Below the pieces are notes generated by a model. That model had not been told where the DNA came from. It did not search any database and was given only the letters and a program-made list of their open reading frames with translations. This document shows positions 26,601-35,031 of a stretch of DNA of 64,000 nucleotides, in pieces (position 1 is the stretch's first letter; each line of letters starts with the position of its first letter). The DNA comes from Kitasatospora acidiphila (GTDB lineage Bacteria; Actinomycetota; Actinomycetes; Streptomycetales; Streptomycetaceae). A program made the translations under genes and the position numbers. The stretch lies in assembly GCF_006636205.1 (NCBI RefSeq), contig NZ_VIGB01000001.1, positions 124,001 through 188,000 of the forward strand. The letters are read 5' to 3'.

Positions 26601-27917
26601 GCGGCCGCGGCCGAGCCTGCGGGACAGGAAGGCGGGGTCGATGAGCGGTGCGGGGTAGTTCGGGCACCCGGAGGTGACCAGCCAGGGCCGGTGGATGACG
26701 GAGCCGGGCAGGTGCGCCAGTTCGGGGACCCAACGGCGCACGTAAGCGCCATCGGGGTCGTAGCGGTCGGCCTGCCGCAAGGGGTTGAGGACGCGGTTGG
26801 GCCGGGTGTCGGTCCCGGTGCCGGCCACCCACTGCCAGTTGAGCTGGTTGTTGGCGATGTCGCCATCGACCAGGAGGTCGAGGAAGTGCGCGGCACCGAT
26901 TCGCCAGTCGTGATACAGGGACTTGGCGAGGAAGGACGCGGTGAGCAGCCGGGCGCGGTTGTGCATCCAGCCTTCGGCCACGAGCTGGCGCATGCCGGCA
27001 TCGATGATCGGGAACCCGGTCCTGCCCTGGCGCCAGGCCTGCGCCTCGGCCTCGTCCGTGCGCCAGCGGTCAGACCTGGTGCGGTAGTCCGAGTGCGCCG
27101 CGTCGGCACGGGCGGCGAGGACCTGGTGGTGGAAGTCCCGCCAGGCCAGCTGGCGGACGAAGGCCTCGGCGCCCGCTCCGCCGTGCCGTGTGGCCGCGGC
27201 GACCAGTTCGCGGGCCGACAGGCAGCCGAAGTGCAGGTACGGCGACAGGCGCGAGGTGCCGTCGGCGGCGAGGTCATCGTGCTGCTCGTGGTAGGTGTCG
27301 GGGCTCCAGCGCTGCCAGGCGCGGCGCGCGGCGGTCTCACCGCCCGTCGGCAACCGGGGTGCGGTGGGACGAACGTGAGGCGGTCCGGCGCTGCGCAGAG
27401 CGGGCGGCGTGCTCAGTCGCCGGGGTGCGGGCAGCCGGACGCCGGGCTCGGTCCGCGACCAGGCGCGGAAGTACGGGGCGAAGACCGCGTAGTGGTCCTT
27501 GCCCGCGGGAGTGATCCGGCCGGCCGGAACGACGTTGAGCGAGCCGTCGTGCACCACTAGGCGCGCTCCGAGCCGTTGCCGCAGTGCCGCCTCGCGGCGC
27601 TGGGCGAAGCCGGACACTCCACCTGCCACATGCACGCTCGCGGCGCCGGTCTGCTCAGCCAAGCGCATGACCTCAGCCACGACAGGTCCTTCGCGCAGGA
27701 CGAGCCGGCCGCCGATCCGGCGCAGCGAGCGGTCCAGGTCGGCCAGGCAGTCGGCGAGGAACGCCAGCCGATTGGGGGTCGCGAACCCGACCTCGGCGAC
27801 GGCGGGGTCGAGGACGAAGAGCGGCACCACCTCCGCGGCGGTTGCGGCCGCCGCATGCAGGGCCGGATTGTCGTGCACGCGCAGGTCCTGGGTGAACAGG
27901 ACGATCGACGTGGTCAT
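26589..27917 (-). CDS. phr: Deoxyribodipyrimidine photo-lyase
   Basis: A 442-residue class I CPD photolyase repairing UV-induced pyrimidine dimers with blue light. The N-terminal antenna domain begins VLFTQDLRVHDNPAL. The FAD-binding helical domain shows SRLSPYLHFGCLSARE, FVRQLAWRDFHHQ, RTGFPIIDAGMRQL, GWMHNRARLLTASFL and DGDIANNQLNWQW, all signature sites, including the W residues of the electron-transfer chain. ATG 27917 is the start. Its last codons overlap the relic SDR on the other strand. The upstream 360 bp contain no further gene. It may be light-regulated, but no LitR-type site was recognised. Confidence 0.93.
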   Translation of the reverse strand: MTTSIVLFTQDLRVHDNPALHAAAATAAEVVPLFVLDPAVAEVGFATPNRLAFLADCLADLDRSLRRIGGRLVLREGPVVAEVMRLAEQTGAASVHVAGGVSGFAQRREAALRQRLGARLVVHDGSLNVVPAGRITPAGKDHYAVFAPYFRAWSRTEPGVRLPAPRRLSTPPALRSAGPPHVRPTAPRLPTGGETAARRAWQRWSPDTYHEQHDDLAADGTSRLSPYLHFGCLSARELVAAATRHGGAGAEAFVRQLAWRDFHHQVLAARADAAHSDYRTRSDRWRTDEAEAQAWRQGRTGFPIIDAGMRQLVAEGWMHNRARLLTASFLAKSLYHDWRIGAAHFLDLLVDGDIANNQLNWQWVAGTGTDTRPNRVLNPLRQADRYDPDGAYVRRWVPELAHLPGSVIHRPWLVTSGCPNYPAPLIDPAFLSRRLGRGRALE

Positions 27918-28279
27918 CGGCGGCTCCCGGGGACGAAGAGAGGTCGTCGCAGGGTGCGACGGTCGGTCGTCGGCTGCCCCGGGGCTAGGGCAGCCGCTCG
28001 GCTCCCGGCAGGCCGGAAGATCCGGAGCCGTGAGCGCTGCGGATCGCCCCGGGATGAGAACGATTGACCAGCGGCGGCGGAAGCGGCTCGGATCGGGTGA
28101 TCGTGGCGGGAGCGGACGCTGTCCGGCTCACCCCGCGCATGGCGGCGCCGCGAGGGCGCCGGCCGTCCCCGCGTCGCACGACTGCCTGATCGGGTGGACG
28201 GCTTCGGCGGCATGGGAGTGTCGTGGCCGAATCCCCGCCGGAGTACCCCAGTGTCGTTTTCCAAAAGGAGGCGATGATC
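27918..28279. other. Intergenic region without a supportable gene
   Basis: This 362-bp gap separates the divergent photolyase and cupredoxin genes. Open frames exist on both strands but lack motifs and consistent codon bias. It should contain both promoters; I cannot place them reliably. A strong AAGGAGG ribosome-binding site at 28265-28271 marks its right end. Confidence 0.5.
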
Positions 28280-28786
28280 ATGGCCACCGTGTGCCGCTCC
28301 AGAGGTGTCACCCCTGCCGCGTTCCTGGCTCTTGCGCTGCTGGCCACCGGCACGGCATGCAGTAGCAGCAGCAAGGCTCCCGCTGCAGGGAGCAGCCCCA
28401 CGGCTCCAGTGAGCAGCGCCACGGCCGGCGGGCAGGCGGCGACCGTCACCGTGACCGAGAAGGAGTACTCCCTCGGCCTGTCGCAGACGCAGGTCGCGCC
28501 GGGGAGCTACACGTTCGTCGCGGACAACGCCGGGACGATCGCCCATGCCCTGGCGATCTCGGGCCCCGGTGTCTCCACGACGCAGACCTCCGTCATCTCC
28601 CCCGGTAGCAAGGCGCAGTTCACGGTCACGCTCCAGCCGGGCAGTTACGAGCTGTGGTGCCCGATCGACGGCCACAAGGCCCTCGGCATGGACACCCACA
28701 TCCAGGTCGGGGCGGCGGGTTCGACGTCACCGTCCGGTGGTGGCGCCGCGCCGAGCAGCAGCACCGGCGCCAGCAGTGGCCACTAG
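28280..28786 (+). CDS. Cupredoxin-like (plastocyanin/sulfocyanin type) lipoprotein
   Basis: A 168-residue exported blue-copper-type protein. The N-terminus is a lipoprotein signal with a hydrophobic stretch LALALLATGTAC followed by Ser residues, though the lipobox is weak. The mature domain shows the type 1 copper ligands in order: His in GTIAHALAI, then the closely spaced Cys, His and Met in LWCPIDGHKALGM. A Ser/Gly/Pro-rich C-terminal tail follows. ATG 28280 has AAGGAGG with 8-nt spacing; ATG 28274 is only 2 nt from it and is less likely. It is probably an electron carrier or copper-handling protein at the cell surface. Confidence 0.85.
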   Translation: MATVCRSRGVTPAAFLALALLATGTACSSSSKAPAAGSSPTAPVSSATAGGQAATVTVTEKEYSLGLSQTQVAPGSYTFVADNAGTIAHALAISGPGVSTTQTSVISPGSKAQFTVTLQPGSYELWCPIDGHKALGMDTHIQVGAAGSTSPSGGGAAPSSSTGASSGH

Positions 28787-28888
28787 ATCGCGCCACGGGC
28801 GGCGCGGGGCACGGCGAACGGAGTACCAATGCTCCGCATGCCGCATGTCATCACGAATAGTAGCGATTCGAGTACTTATTGTATTTTC

Positions 28889-30022
28889 ATGTGCACTCAC
28901 ACTCTGCCCGCGCTCGGCCGCGGGCTCACCTCACTCACGATTGCGCTCGCCATCGGAACGGCAGCCGCGGCCGCCCCCGCCGCGGCCGTCTCCGACGGGG
29001 CCTTCCTCCACGGCCTGACCACCATCGACAAGGTCGCCTCGACCGTCCCCGCCAACGGCGACCAGAATCCCTACGGCACCGTCGTCATCAAGCACGACGC
29101 AGGCGATCTGCACCAGGGCAACGTCCTGATCAGCAACTTCAACAACGGCCAGAACCAGCAGGGCACCGGCACCACCCTGGTGCAGGTCAGCCCGCAGGGC
29201 ACGGCGACGGTCTTCGCCCAGATCGACCCGGCCCACCTGCCCGGCCCGTGCCCCGGCGGGGTCGGGCTCACCACCGCGCTGAGCGTGCTGCCCGGCGGCT
29301 GGGTGGTGGTCGGCAGCCTGCCCACCAGCGACGGCACCTCCGCCACCGCCCAGGCCGGCTGCCTGCTGGTGCTCGACAACCACGGAACGGTGAAGGAGAC
29401 CCTCACCGGCGACGGCATCAACGGCCCCTGGGACATGACGGCCGTCAGCCACGAAGACCACACCGACCTGTTCGTCACCAATGTGCTCAACGGCACCGTG
29501 GCCGGCGGCGGCAAGGAAGTCGACCGGGGCACGGTGCTGCGCATCACCCTGAAGGACCACGGTGACCAACCGCCGGAGCGGGTGAAGACCACGGAGATCG
29601 GCTCCGGCTTCGCCCAGAAGACCGATCCGAACGCCCTGGTGATCGGCCCGACCGGAGTGGGCCTCGGCGAGGACGGCACGCTCTACGTCGCCGACACCGT
29701 CAAGAACCGGATCACCGCCATCCCGCGCGCGGTGGAGCGCGAGGACAGCGCCGGCACCGGGCACGTCGTCAGCACCGACCACCACCTGAACGGCCCGCTC
29801 GGCCTGGCCATCGCCCCGAACGGCAACATCCTCACCGTCAACGGCGGCGACGGCAAGATCGTCGAGACCACCCCTGGCGGCAAGCAGGTGGCCCACCGGC
29901 TGCTGGACAGCAGCGGCAACCCGCCCGGCGCGGGGGCCCTGTTCGGGCTGGCGGTCGACCAGGACTGCGACTCGGTCTACTTCGTCGACGACGCCACCAA
30001 CTTCCTCAACGTGCTCCACTGA
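28889..30022 (+). CDS. Secreted NHL/beta-propeller-like protein
   Basis: A 377-residue exported protein with a signal peptide (LGRGLTSLTIALAIGTAAAAAPAAA, likely cut near AAA-VSDG). Repeated propeller-blade motifs occur: GDLHQGNVLISNFNN, GPWDMTAVSHED, GLGEDGTLYVADTVKNRITAIP, GPLGLAIAPNGNILTVNGGDGKIVE and GLAVDQDCDSVYFVDD. They resemble NHL and SMP-30-type blades. ATG 28889 was chosen so the signal peptide is of normal length; the frame is open to 28829. The leader 28850-28888 is strikingly AT-rich. A terminator follows. Role unknown, possibly extracellular binding or lactonase. Confidence 0.75.
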   Translation: MCTHTLPALGRGLTSLTIALAIGTAAAAAPAAAVSDGAFLHGLTTIDKVASTVPANGDQNPYGTVVIKHDAGDLHQGNVLISNFNNGQNQQGTGTTLVQVSPQGTATVFAQIDPAHLPGPCPGGVGLTTALSVLPGGWVVVGSLPTSDGTSATAQAGCLLVLDNHGTVKETLTGDGINGPWDMTAVSHEDHTDLFVTNVLNGTVAGGGKEVDRGTVLRITLKDHGDQPPERVKTTEIGSGFAQKTDPNALVIGPTGVGLGEDGTLYVADTVKNRITAIPRAVEREDSAGTGHVVSTDHHLNGPLGLAIAPNGNILTVNGGDGKIVETTPGGKQVAHRLLDSSGNPPGAGALFGLAVDQDCDSVYFVDDATNFLNVLH

Positions 30023-30043
30023 CCTGACCACGAAGAAAGATCG

Positions 30044-30074
30044 GGCTCCCCGGGCCGTCGCGGCCCGGGGAGCC
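30044..30074. terminator. Bidirectional intrinsic terminator
   Basis: A perfect 13-bp stem (30044-30056 with 30062-30074) with a 5-nt loop is followed by TGCTTTTG on the plus strand and preceded by AAAGA, so it could end both the propeller-like gene and the convergent prenyltransferase gene. Confidence 0.85.
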
Positions 30075-30142
30075 TGCTTTTGTTGGTGCGACGGCGCGGT
30101 GCGGGCCGGGTGCGTCCCGTCGGCGGACTGCTGCCGGCCGAC

Positions 30143-30982
30143 TCAGCGCAGGGCCGTGCCGCGCAGGAGCAGCAGGGCCAGGTCGAGGGCGCTGAGGGCG
30201 ATGGTGAGCAGGAACGGCAAGCGGCTGTCCGGGTGCCGGGGGCGGGGAAGGGCGGCGACCGCGGCGAGTCCGGCCGCTGCGGCCAGTCCGGTCCAGCCCG
30301 CCGGTCCTGGTGGTCCGGGCGGGCCGAGGGCGAGGGCGGCGGAGGCCGCGAGCAGGGTGAGGGCGGCGAGGCCGCGGCTGCGGGTGCGTCCCAGCCGCTG
30401 GGGGAACCCGTGGATCCCGCAGGCCAGGTCCGCGTCGATGTCCGGCAGCACATTGGTGAGGTGGGCGCCGACGCCGAGCAGTGCTCCGGCCGCGAGCAGC
30501 CAGGCCGGTGGCCACGGGTGGTCGGGCAGGCCGCGGGTGACGAAGGCGGGCAGCAGCGCGAACGCCAGCGCATAGGGGGCCCAGGACCAGCGGGTGCGTT
30601 TGAGGACGGCGTTGTAGGACAGCGCCGCACCCACCGCCACGAGGTGCGCGAATCCCGCCGCGGCGCCGGATGCCAGGGACAGCGGTACGCAGGCCGCGGC
30701 CGCCCCGCAGGCGGCGGCAGCGGCGGACGAGGGGGCCAGGGCGCCGACGGCCAGGGGCTTGTCGCGTCGCCCCGCGCGGATGTCGCGCCTCACGTCGATC
30801 AGGTCGTTGCTCCAGCCGACGCAGAGCTGGCCGCTGAGCACGGCGAGCGCCACCAGCAGGCACCCTGCCGGGCCGCGTCCCACGGCTACGGCGAGCGCCG
30901 TGGCCAGGCCGCTGACGGCGACGGCCGGGACGGGATGGGCGGCCAGCAGCAGCGCGACCGGCGAGCCGGTTCGACGCGGCAC
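30143..30982 (-). CDS. UbiA family prenyltransferase
   Basis: A 279-residue integral membrane protein with eight or nine predicted TM helices. The two Asp-rich Mg-diphosphate motifs are SNDLIDVRRD (about 58-67) and LPDIDADLACG (about 180-190). Such enzymes attach a prenyl chain to an aromatic or quinone acceptor. GTG/ATG near 30982 is the start. It is divergent from the type III PKS-methyltransferase-oxidoreductase operon, whose phenolic product is a reasonable acceptor. Alternatives are menaquinone-like or digeranylgeranylglycerol-type branches. Confidence 0.88.
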   Translation of the reverse strand: MPRRTGSPVALLLAAHPVPAVAVSGLATALAVAVGRGPAGCLLVALAVLSGQLCVGWSNDLIDVRRDIRAGRRDKPLAVGALAPSSAAAAACGAAAACVPLSLASGAAAGFAHLVAVGAALSYNAVLKRTRWSWAPYALAFALLPAFVTRGLPDHPWPPAWLLAAGALLGVGAHLTNVLPDIDADLACGIHGFPQRLGRTRSRGLAALTLLAASAALALGPPGPPGPAGWTGLAAAAGLAAVAALPRPRHPDSRLPFLLTIALSALDLALLLLRGTALR

Positions 30983-31214
30983 GGCTTCGATGGCACCCGT
31001 CGATGCTAGGGCCTCCCTTATGGATCAGGTCGGCTGTGACACCTGCGGCTGACGCCGCGGGGCGCGCGGCTGGGGGCGCGCGTGCTCCGGCGTCGCGCGC
31101 CCGGCGTGATCCAGCAGAGCGGCCCTCCGTCGGTCGAGACCTGAAGGTGCGTCAGCCGCGCCCGGGCGAGCGGCGTGCCGCCGAATCGCGGAACCCGGCA
31201 CCTAGCATGTCGGG

Positions 31215-32287
31215 ATGACCCGGATTGTCGCGGTTCACGGAGTCCTGCCACCCCACCGGTACCCGCAGGAGGAGATCACCGGCATGGTCGGCTCGTCCTG
31301 CCGGCTGCCGCGCGACGACCGGGCCGTACTGGAACGCGTCCACGCCGCTTCCGGTGTGACGGGACGTCATCTCGCACTGCCGCTGGAGCACTACGCCGGG
31401 ATCGACGGCTTCGGGGCGCGCAACGACGCCTTCCTCGCAACGGCCCTGGAGCTCGGCCGCGATGCCGTCCGGGGCGCCCTCGACCAGGCGGGCCTGGCCG
31501 CCTCCGATGTCGATCTGGTGGTCTCCACCTCGGTGACCGGCATCGCCGCGCCGTCGCTGGAGGCGCGGCTGGCCACGGTGCTGGGCCTGCGACCGGACGT
31601 GAAACGGGTGCCCGTCTTCGGCCTCGGCTGTGTCGCGGGGCCGCGGGCCTGGCCCGGTTGCACGACTACCTCGTCGGGCACCCCGGCGAGGCGGCGCTGC
31701 TGCTCTCGGTCGAGCTGTGCTCCCTCACGCTCCAGCGCGCCGACACGTCCATGCAGAACCTGGTCGCCGGAGCCCTGTTCGGTGACGGCGCCGCCGCCGC
31801 CCTGGCCGTCGGGTCCCGCCATGAGGCGGGCCGCGGCGACCCCGGGTCGAGTGGCCCGCAGATCGTCGCGACGCGCAGCCACCTCTTCCCCGGCACCGAG
31901 CACCTGCTGGGCTGGTCCATCGGCGACACCGGCTTCCACATCATGCTCGGCGCAGACCTGCCCGACCTGGTCAAGCGTCAGCTCGGCGGCGTGGTCGACG
32001 ACTTCCTCGCCGACCACGACGTCAAGACGGCGGACGTGACCGCGTGGATCTGCCACCCGGGCGGCCCCAAGGTCCTGGACGCCGTACGCGAAGCCCTGGA
32101 CCTGCCCGCACGCGCCCTGGAACTGACCTGGCGCTCCCTCGCCGAGGTCGGCAACCTCTCGTCGGCCTCGGTGCTCCACATCCTGCGCGACACGCTCGCG
32201 CTGCGTCCGCCGCTTCCCGGGACGCCGGGCCTGCTCCTGGCGATGGGGCCCGGCTTCTGCGTCGAGCTCGTCCTGCTGCGCTGGTAG
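31215..32287 (+). CDS. Type III polyketide synthase (chalcone/alkylresorcinol synthase family), one frameshift
   Basis: Iterative ketosynthase condensing acyl-CoA with malonyl-type extenders. Cys139 is in VFGLGCVAG, the catalytic His in WICHPGGPKV and the Asn in GNLSSASV, giving the full Cys-His-Asn triad. The end GPGFCVELVLLRW is typical. The frame breaks just after the active site at about 31640; one base added in GGGGCC restores GLGCVAGAAGLARLHDYL and a 357-residue protein, family length. ATG 31215 lies seven bases after a TAGCAT -10-like element with no Shine-Dalgarno, so may be leaderless. It heads a three-gene operon like the S. griseus srsABC phenolic-lipid genes. Confidence 0.88.
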
Positions 32288-32293
32288 CCGGCG

Positions 32294-32809
32294 ATGACCC
32301 CCTACACCGTCCTGATCCTCCTGGTCGCCCTGGAGCGCCTCGCGGAGCTGGTCACCGCCCAGCGGCACACCCGCTGGAGCCGCGCCCGCGGCGGCGTGGA
32401 GCACGGCAGCGGTCACTACCCGGTCATGGTCGTGCTGCACACCGGCCTGCTGGCCGGCTGCCTGCTGGAGACCGCACTGGCGCACCGGCCGTTCCTGCCC
32501 TGGCTGGGCTGGCCGGCCTTCGCGGCCGTGCTGCTGGCCCAGGCGCTGCGCTGGTGGTGCATCGCCTCGCTCGGGCCCCGCTGGAACACCCGGGTGATCG
32601 TGGTTCCCGGCCTGCCCCTGGTGGACCGCGGCCCCTACCGGTGGCTGCGTCACCCGAACTACCTCGCCGTGGTGCTCGAAGGCGTGGCGCTGCCGCTGGT
32701 CCACACCGGCTGGCTCACCGCAAGCGTGTTCACGCTGCTCAACATCCCGTTGCTGGTCACCCGGATGCGCTGCGAGAACGCCGCCCTGACCATGGCCGCA
32801 CCGGGGTGA
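32294..32809 (+). CDS. Isoprenylcysteine carboxyl methyltransferase (ICMT) family membrane methyltransferase
   Basis: A 171-residue protein with four TM segments and the ICMT core RWNTRVIVVPGLPLVDRGPY, then RWLRHPNYLAVVLEG, which binds SAM at the membrane. In type III PKS operons such enzymes (BpsB/SrsB type) O-methylate alkylpyrones or alkylresorcinols. It begins six bases after the type III PKS stop and overlaps the next gene by 4 bp (GTGA), so the three are cotranscribed. Confidence 0.88.
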   Translation: MTPYTVLILLVALERLAELVTAQRHTRWSRARGGVEHGSGHYPVMVVLHTGLLAGCLLETALAHRPFLPWLGWPAFAAVLLAQALRWWCIASLGPRWNTRVIVVPGLPLVDRGPYRWLRHPNYLAVVLEGVALPLVHTGWLTASVFTLLNIPLLVTRMRCENAALTMAAPG

Positions 32810-33818
32810 TCGACCTCCTCGTGGCCGGGGGCGGCCCGGCCGGCCTCGCCACCGCCATCCATGCCGCACGCGCCGGGCTGGAGGTCGTCGTCGCCGAACC
32901 GCGCCGCACGCCGATCGACAAGGCCTGCGGCGAGGGGCTGATGCCGCACGGCGCGCAGGCCCTCGCCGGACTCGGCGTCCAGGTCACGGGGCAGCCGCTG
33001 CGCGGCATCCGCTACCTCGACGACCGCCACCAGGCCGAGGCCCGGTTCCGCGGCGAGCCGGGCCTGGGTGTGCGCCGCACCGACCTGCACGCGGCACTCG
33101 CCCACCGGGCCCGGCAGCTCGGCATCCGAGTGCTGCCGGTGCTGGTGGACGGCGTGCGCCAGGACGGCTCGTCGGTGTCCGCGGCGGGACTGCGGGCCAG
33201 GTACCTCGCCGCCGCCGACGGCCTCCACTCGCCGATCAGACGCGGGCTCGGGCTCGACCGACCGGTGGACGGCCCCGGCGCCACGGCCTGCGCAGGCACT
33301 TCGCGGTCGCCCCGTGGTCCGACTGCGTCGAGGTGCACTGGTCGCCCTCGGCCGAGGCCTACGTCACGCCGCTCGCGCCGGACCTGGTCGGCGTCGCCGT
33401 GCTGACCTCCCGCCGCGGCCCCTTCGAACAGCACCTCGCCGCGTTCCCCGCCCTCCTGGACCGGCTGCCCGCCGGTGCGGCGGGCCCGGTGCGGGGAGCG
33501 GGGCCGATGCGGCAGCGGGTGCGCGCCCGGGTGGCCGGGCGGGTGCTGCTGGTGGGCGACGCGGCCGGATACGTGGACGCGCTGACGGGTGAGGGTCTCT
33601 CCCTCGCCTTGGCCGGCGCGGCGGCCCTCGTGGGCAGCGTCCGGGCCGACCGCCCCGAGGGCTACGAGCGGGCTTGGCGCAGCGTGACCCGCCGCCACCG
33701 GGTCCTCACCCACGCGCTGGTGTGGGCCCGTGGGCGGTCGGCGCTGGCACCGCACATCGTCCCGGCCGCGGCACACCTGCCGCCGCTCTTCTCCGCGCTG
33801 GTCAACCGCCTCTCCTGA
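32806..33818 (+). CDS. FAD-dependent oxidoreductase (geranylgeranyl reductase/hydroxylase type), one frameshift
   Basis: A 337-residue flavoprotein. The N-terminal dinucleotide fold is LLVAGGGPAGLATAIHAARAG, followed by KACGEGLMP, RRTDLHAALA and, near the C-terminal part, VLLVGDAAGYVDALTGEGLS, the FAD ribityl/pyrophosphate site. The frame is lost at about 33290; adding one C to a CC run gives ATALRRHFAVAPWSDCVEVHW and joins both halves. The GTG 32806 start overlaps the methyltransferase stop. In the srs system the corresponding flavoprotein hydroxylates the phenolic ring to a quinone; reduction of a prenyl chain is the other option given the nearby UbiA. Confidence 0.85.
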
Positions 33819-33978
33819 GCGGGGGCGGGAGCTCGGCCGGCACCTCGATGAACCGACGCTCGGGCCGGCGCGTACCAAGCGGAGAACGCCCCTGCCACCG
33901 GGTCCGGCGAACCTCCGTGACGGCCGGGCGCACCTCACCGTTCTCCGAGAAGCGATCACGCGGAAAGGAGACGCCGCC

Positions 33979-34473
33979 GTGGCCGCCACCACCACCCAGG
34001 TCCACCCGCCTGCCACGCACCGATCCCGCACCGCCGCCGTGCTGTGGCTGCTGAGCCTGCTCACCGCGGCCGGGCTGGCCGTCGACGCCTATGTGCACGC
34101 CGACCTCGCCCAGTCCTACGACCCGATCAAGGCCACCGTCAGCCAGGGCGGCCTCTTCCGGGCCGAGGCCGCGGCAGCGGCCCTCGCCGCCCTGCTCCTG
34201 CTCGTCCTGCGACGCCACCGGTACGCCTGGCTGCTCGCCTTCGCCGTGGCCGGCGCGGGTCTCGCGGCCGTGCTGGTCTACCGCTACAACGATGTCGGGG
34301 CCATCGGTCCCCTGCCGAACATGTACGAACCGGTCTGGTACCCCGAGAAGACCGCATCCGCCATCGCCGAGGGCGTTGCCGCCGCCACCGCCCTGGTCGG
34401 GCTGCTGCTCACCTGGCGCCGACCGGCGAGGGGCGACGGCCGCCGCCATCGGGCGTCCCGGCAGCGCCAGTAG
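33979..34473 (+). CDS. Small four-helix membrane protein
   Basis: A 164-residue hydrophobic protein starting at GTG 33979 with AAAGGAG 8 nt upstream. Four TM segments are visible (AAVLWLLSLLTAAGLAVD; AAAAALAALLLLVL; YAWLLAFAVAGAGLAAVLVY; IAEGVAAATALVGLLLTW). An extracellular loop has IGPLPNMYEPVWYPEKT, a sequence seen in many actinobacterial membrane proteins of unknown function. It lies 160 bp after the oxidoreductase and probably has its own promoter. Confidence 0.8.
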   Translation: MAATTTQVHPPATHRSRTAAVLWLLSLLTAAGLAVDAYVHADLAQSYDPIKATVSQGGLFRAEAAAAALAALLLLVLRRHRYAWLLAFAVAGAGLAAVLVYRYNDVGAIGPLPNMYEPVWYPEKTASAIAEGVAAATALVGLLLTWRRPARGDGRRHRASRQRQ

Positions 34474-34500
34474 GCCACGGGGGGTGACGGCGCGCACCGA

Positions 34501-34857
34501 TCAGTGCAGCCGCTGCTCCCAGTCGGCCGGGACGCGGCCGGCCGGTCCCGGGACGGGCTGGCTGACCGGGTGCGAGGTCGGGCCGGCCAGCGCCGGACCG
34601 TCGTAGAACTGCTCGGTCTCGAAGTTCCAGAACCAGTCTTCGCCCGGTTCGAAGCTGGTCAGGAAGGGATGGCCCGCTGTGCGGGCGTGCGCGCTGGCGT
34701 GCTGGGCCGGTGAGGAGTCGCAGCAGCCGATGTGACCGCATGCGGCGCACCGGCGCAGGTGGAACCACCACCCCTCGGCCGCCAGGCACTCCACGCATCC
34801 CTCGCCGCTCGGGGGCACGCTCGGGTCGATACCGGGGATCGTTCTGTCACCACTCAT
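34501..34857 (-). CDS. UBP-type zinc-finger domain protein
   Basis: A 118-residue cytoplasmic protein. Residues about 20-75 form a ZnF-UBP-like domain: GCVECLAAEGWWFHLRRCAACGHIGCCDSSPAQHASAHARTAGHP has the ordered Cys/His zinc ligands, followed by EDWFWNFETEQFYDG, where eukaryotic homologues bind ubiquitin C-termini. Bacteria of this group lack ubiquitin, so it probably recognises another C-terminus or only binds zinc. ATG 34857 follows GGAGG with 8-nt spacing; the downstream DWEQRLH end is typical of actinobacterial members. Confidence 0.85.
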   Translation of the reverse strand: MSGDRTIPGIDPSVPPSGEGCVECLAAEGWWFHLRRCAACGHIGCCDSSPAQHASAHARTAGHPFLTSFEPGEDWFWNFETEQFYDGPALAGPTSHPVSQPVPGPAGRVPADWEQRLH

Positions 34858-35031
34858 CACTGACACCTCCTCAGTCAGCGTAGCGACCGGTCGGGGGCCG
34901 GGCCTGCCGGAGCGCGGGGCCCGGCGCCAGGGCGGCTCCGCCGACCCCGCGCCACCGCTCGGCCCGGTGTTCCGGTGCACTGCGCCGGGGCCGGTTCGTG
35001 GCGGAGAGGTAAAGGGAGATAGCGTCGTCCA

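Noticed and set aside
32044..32813. Plus-strand open frame overlapping the type III PKS end and methyltransferase
   Set aside because: Only its distal part (from 32806) has FAD-oxidoreductase motifs; the earlier part is an Arg/Pro-rich shadow.
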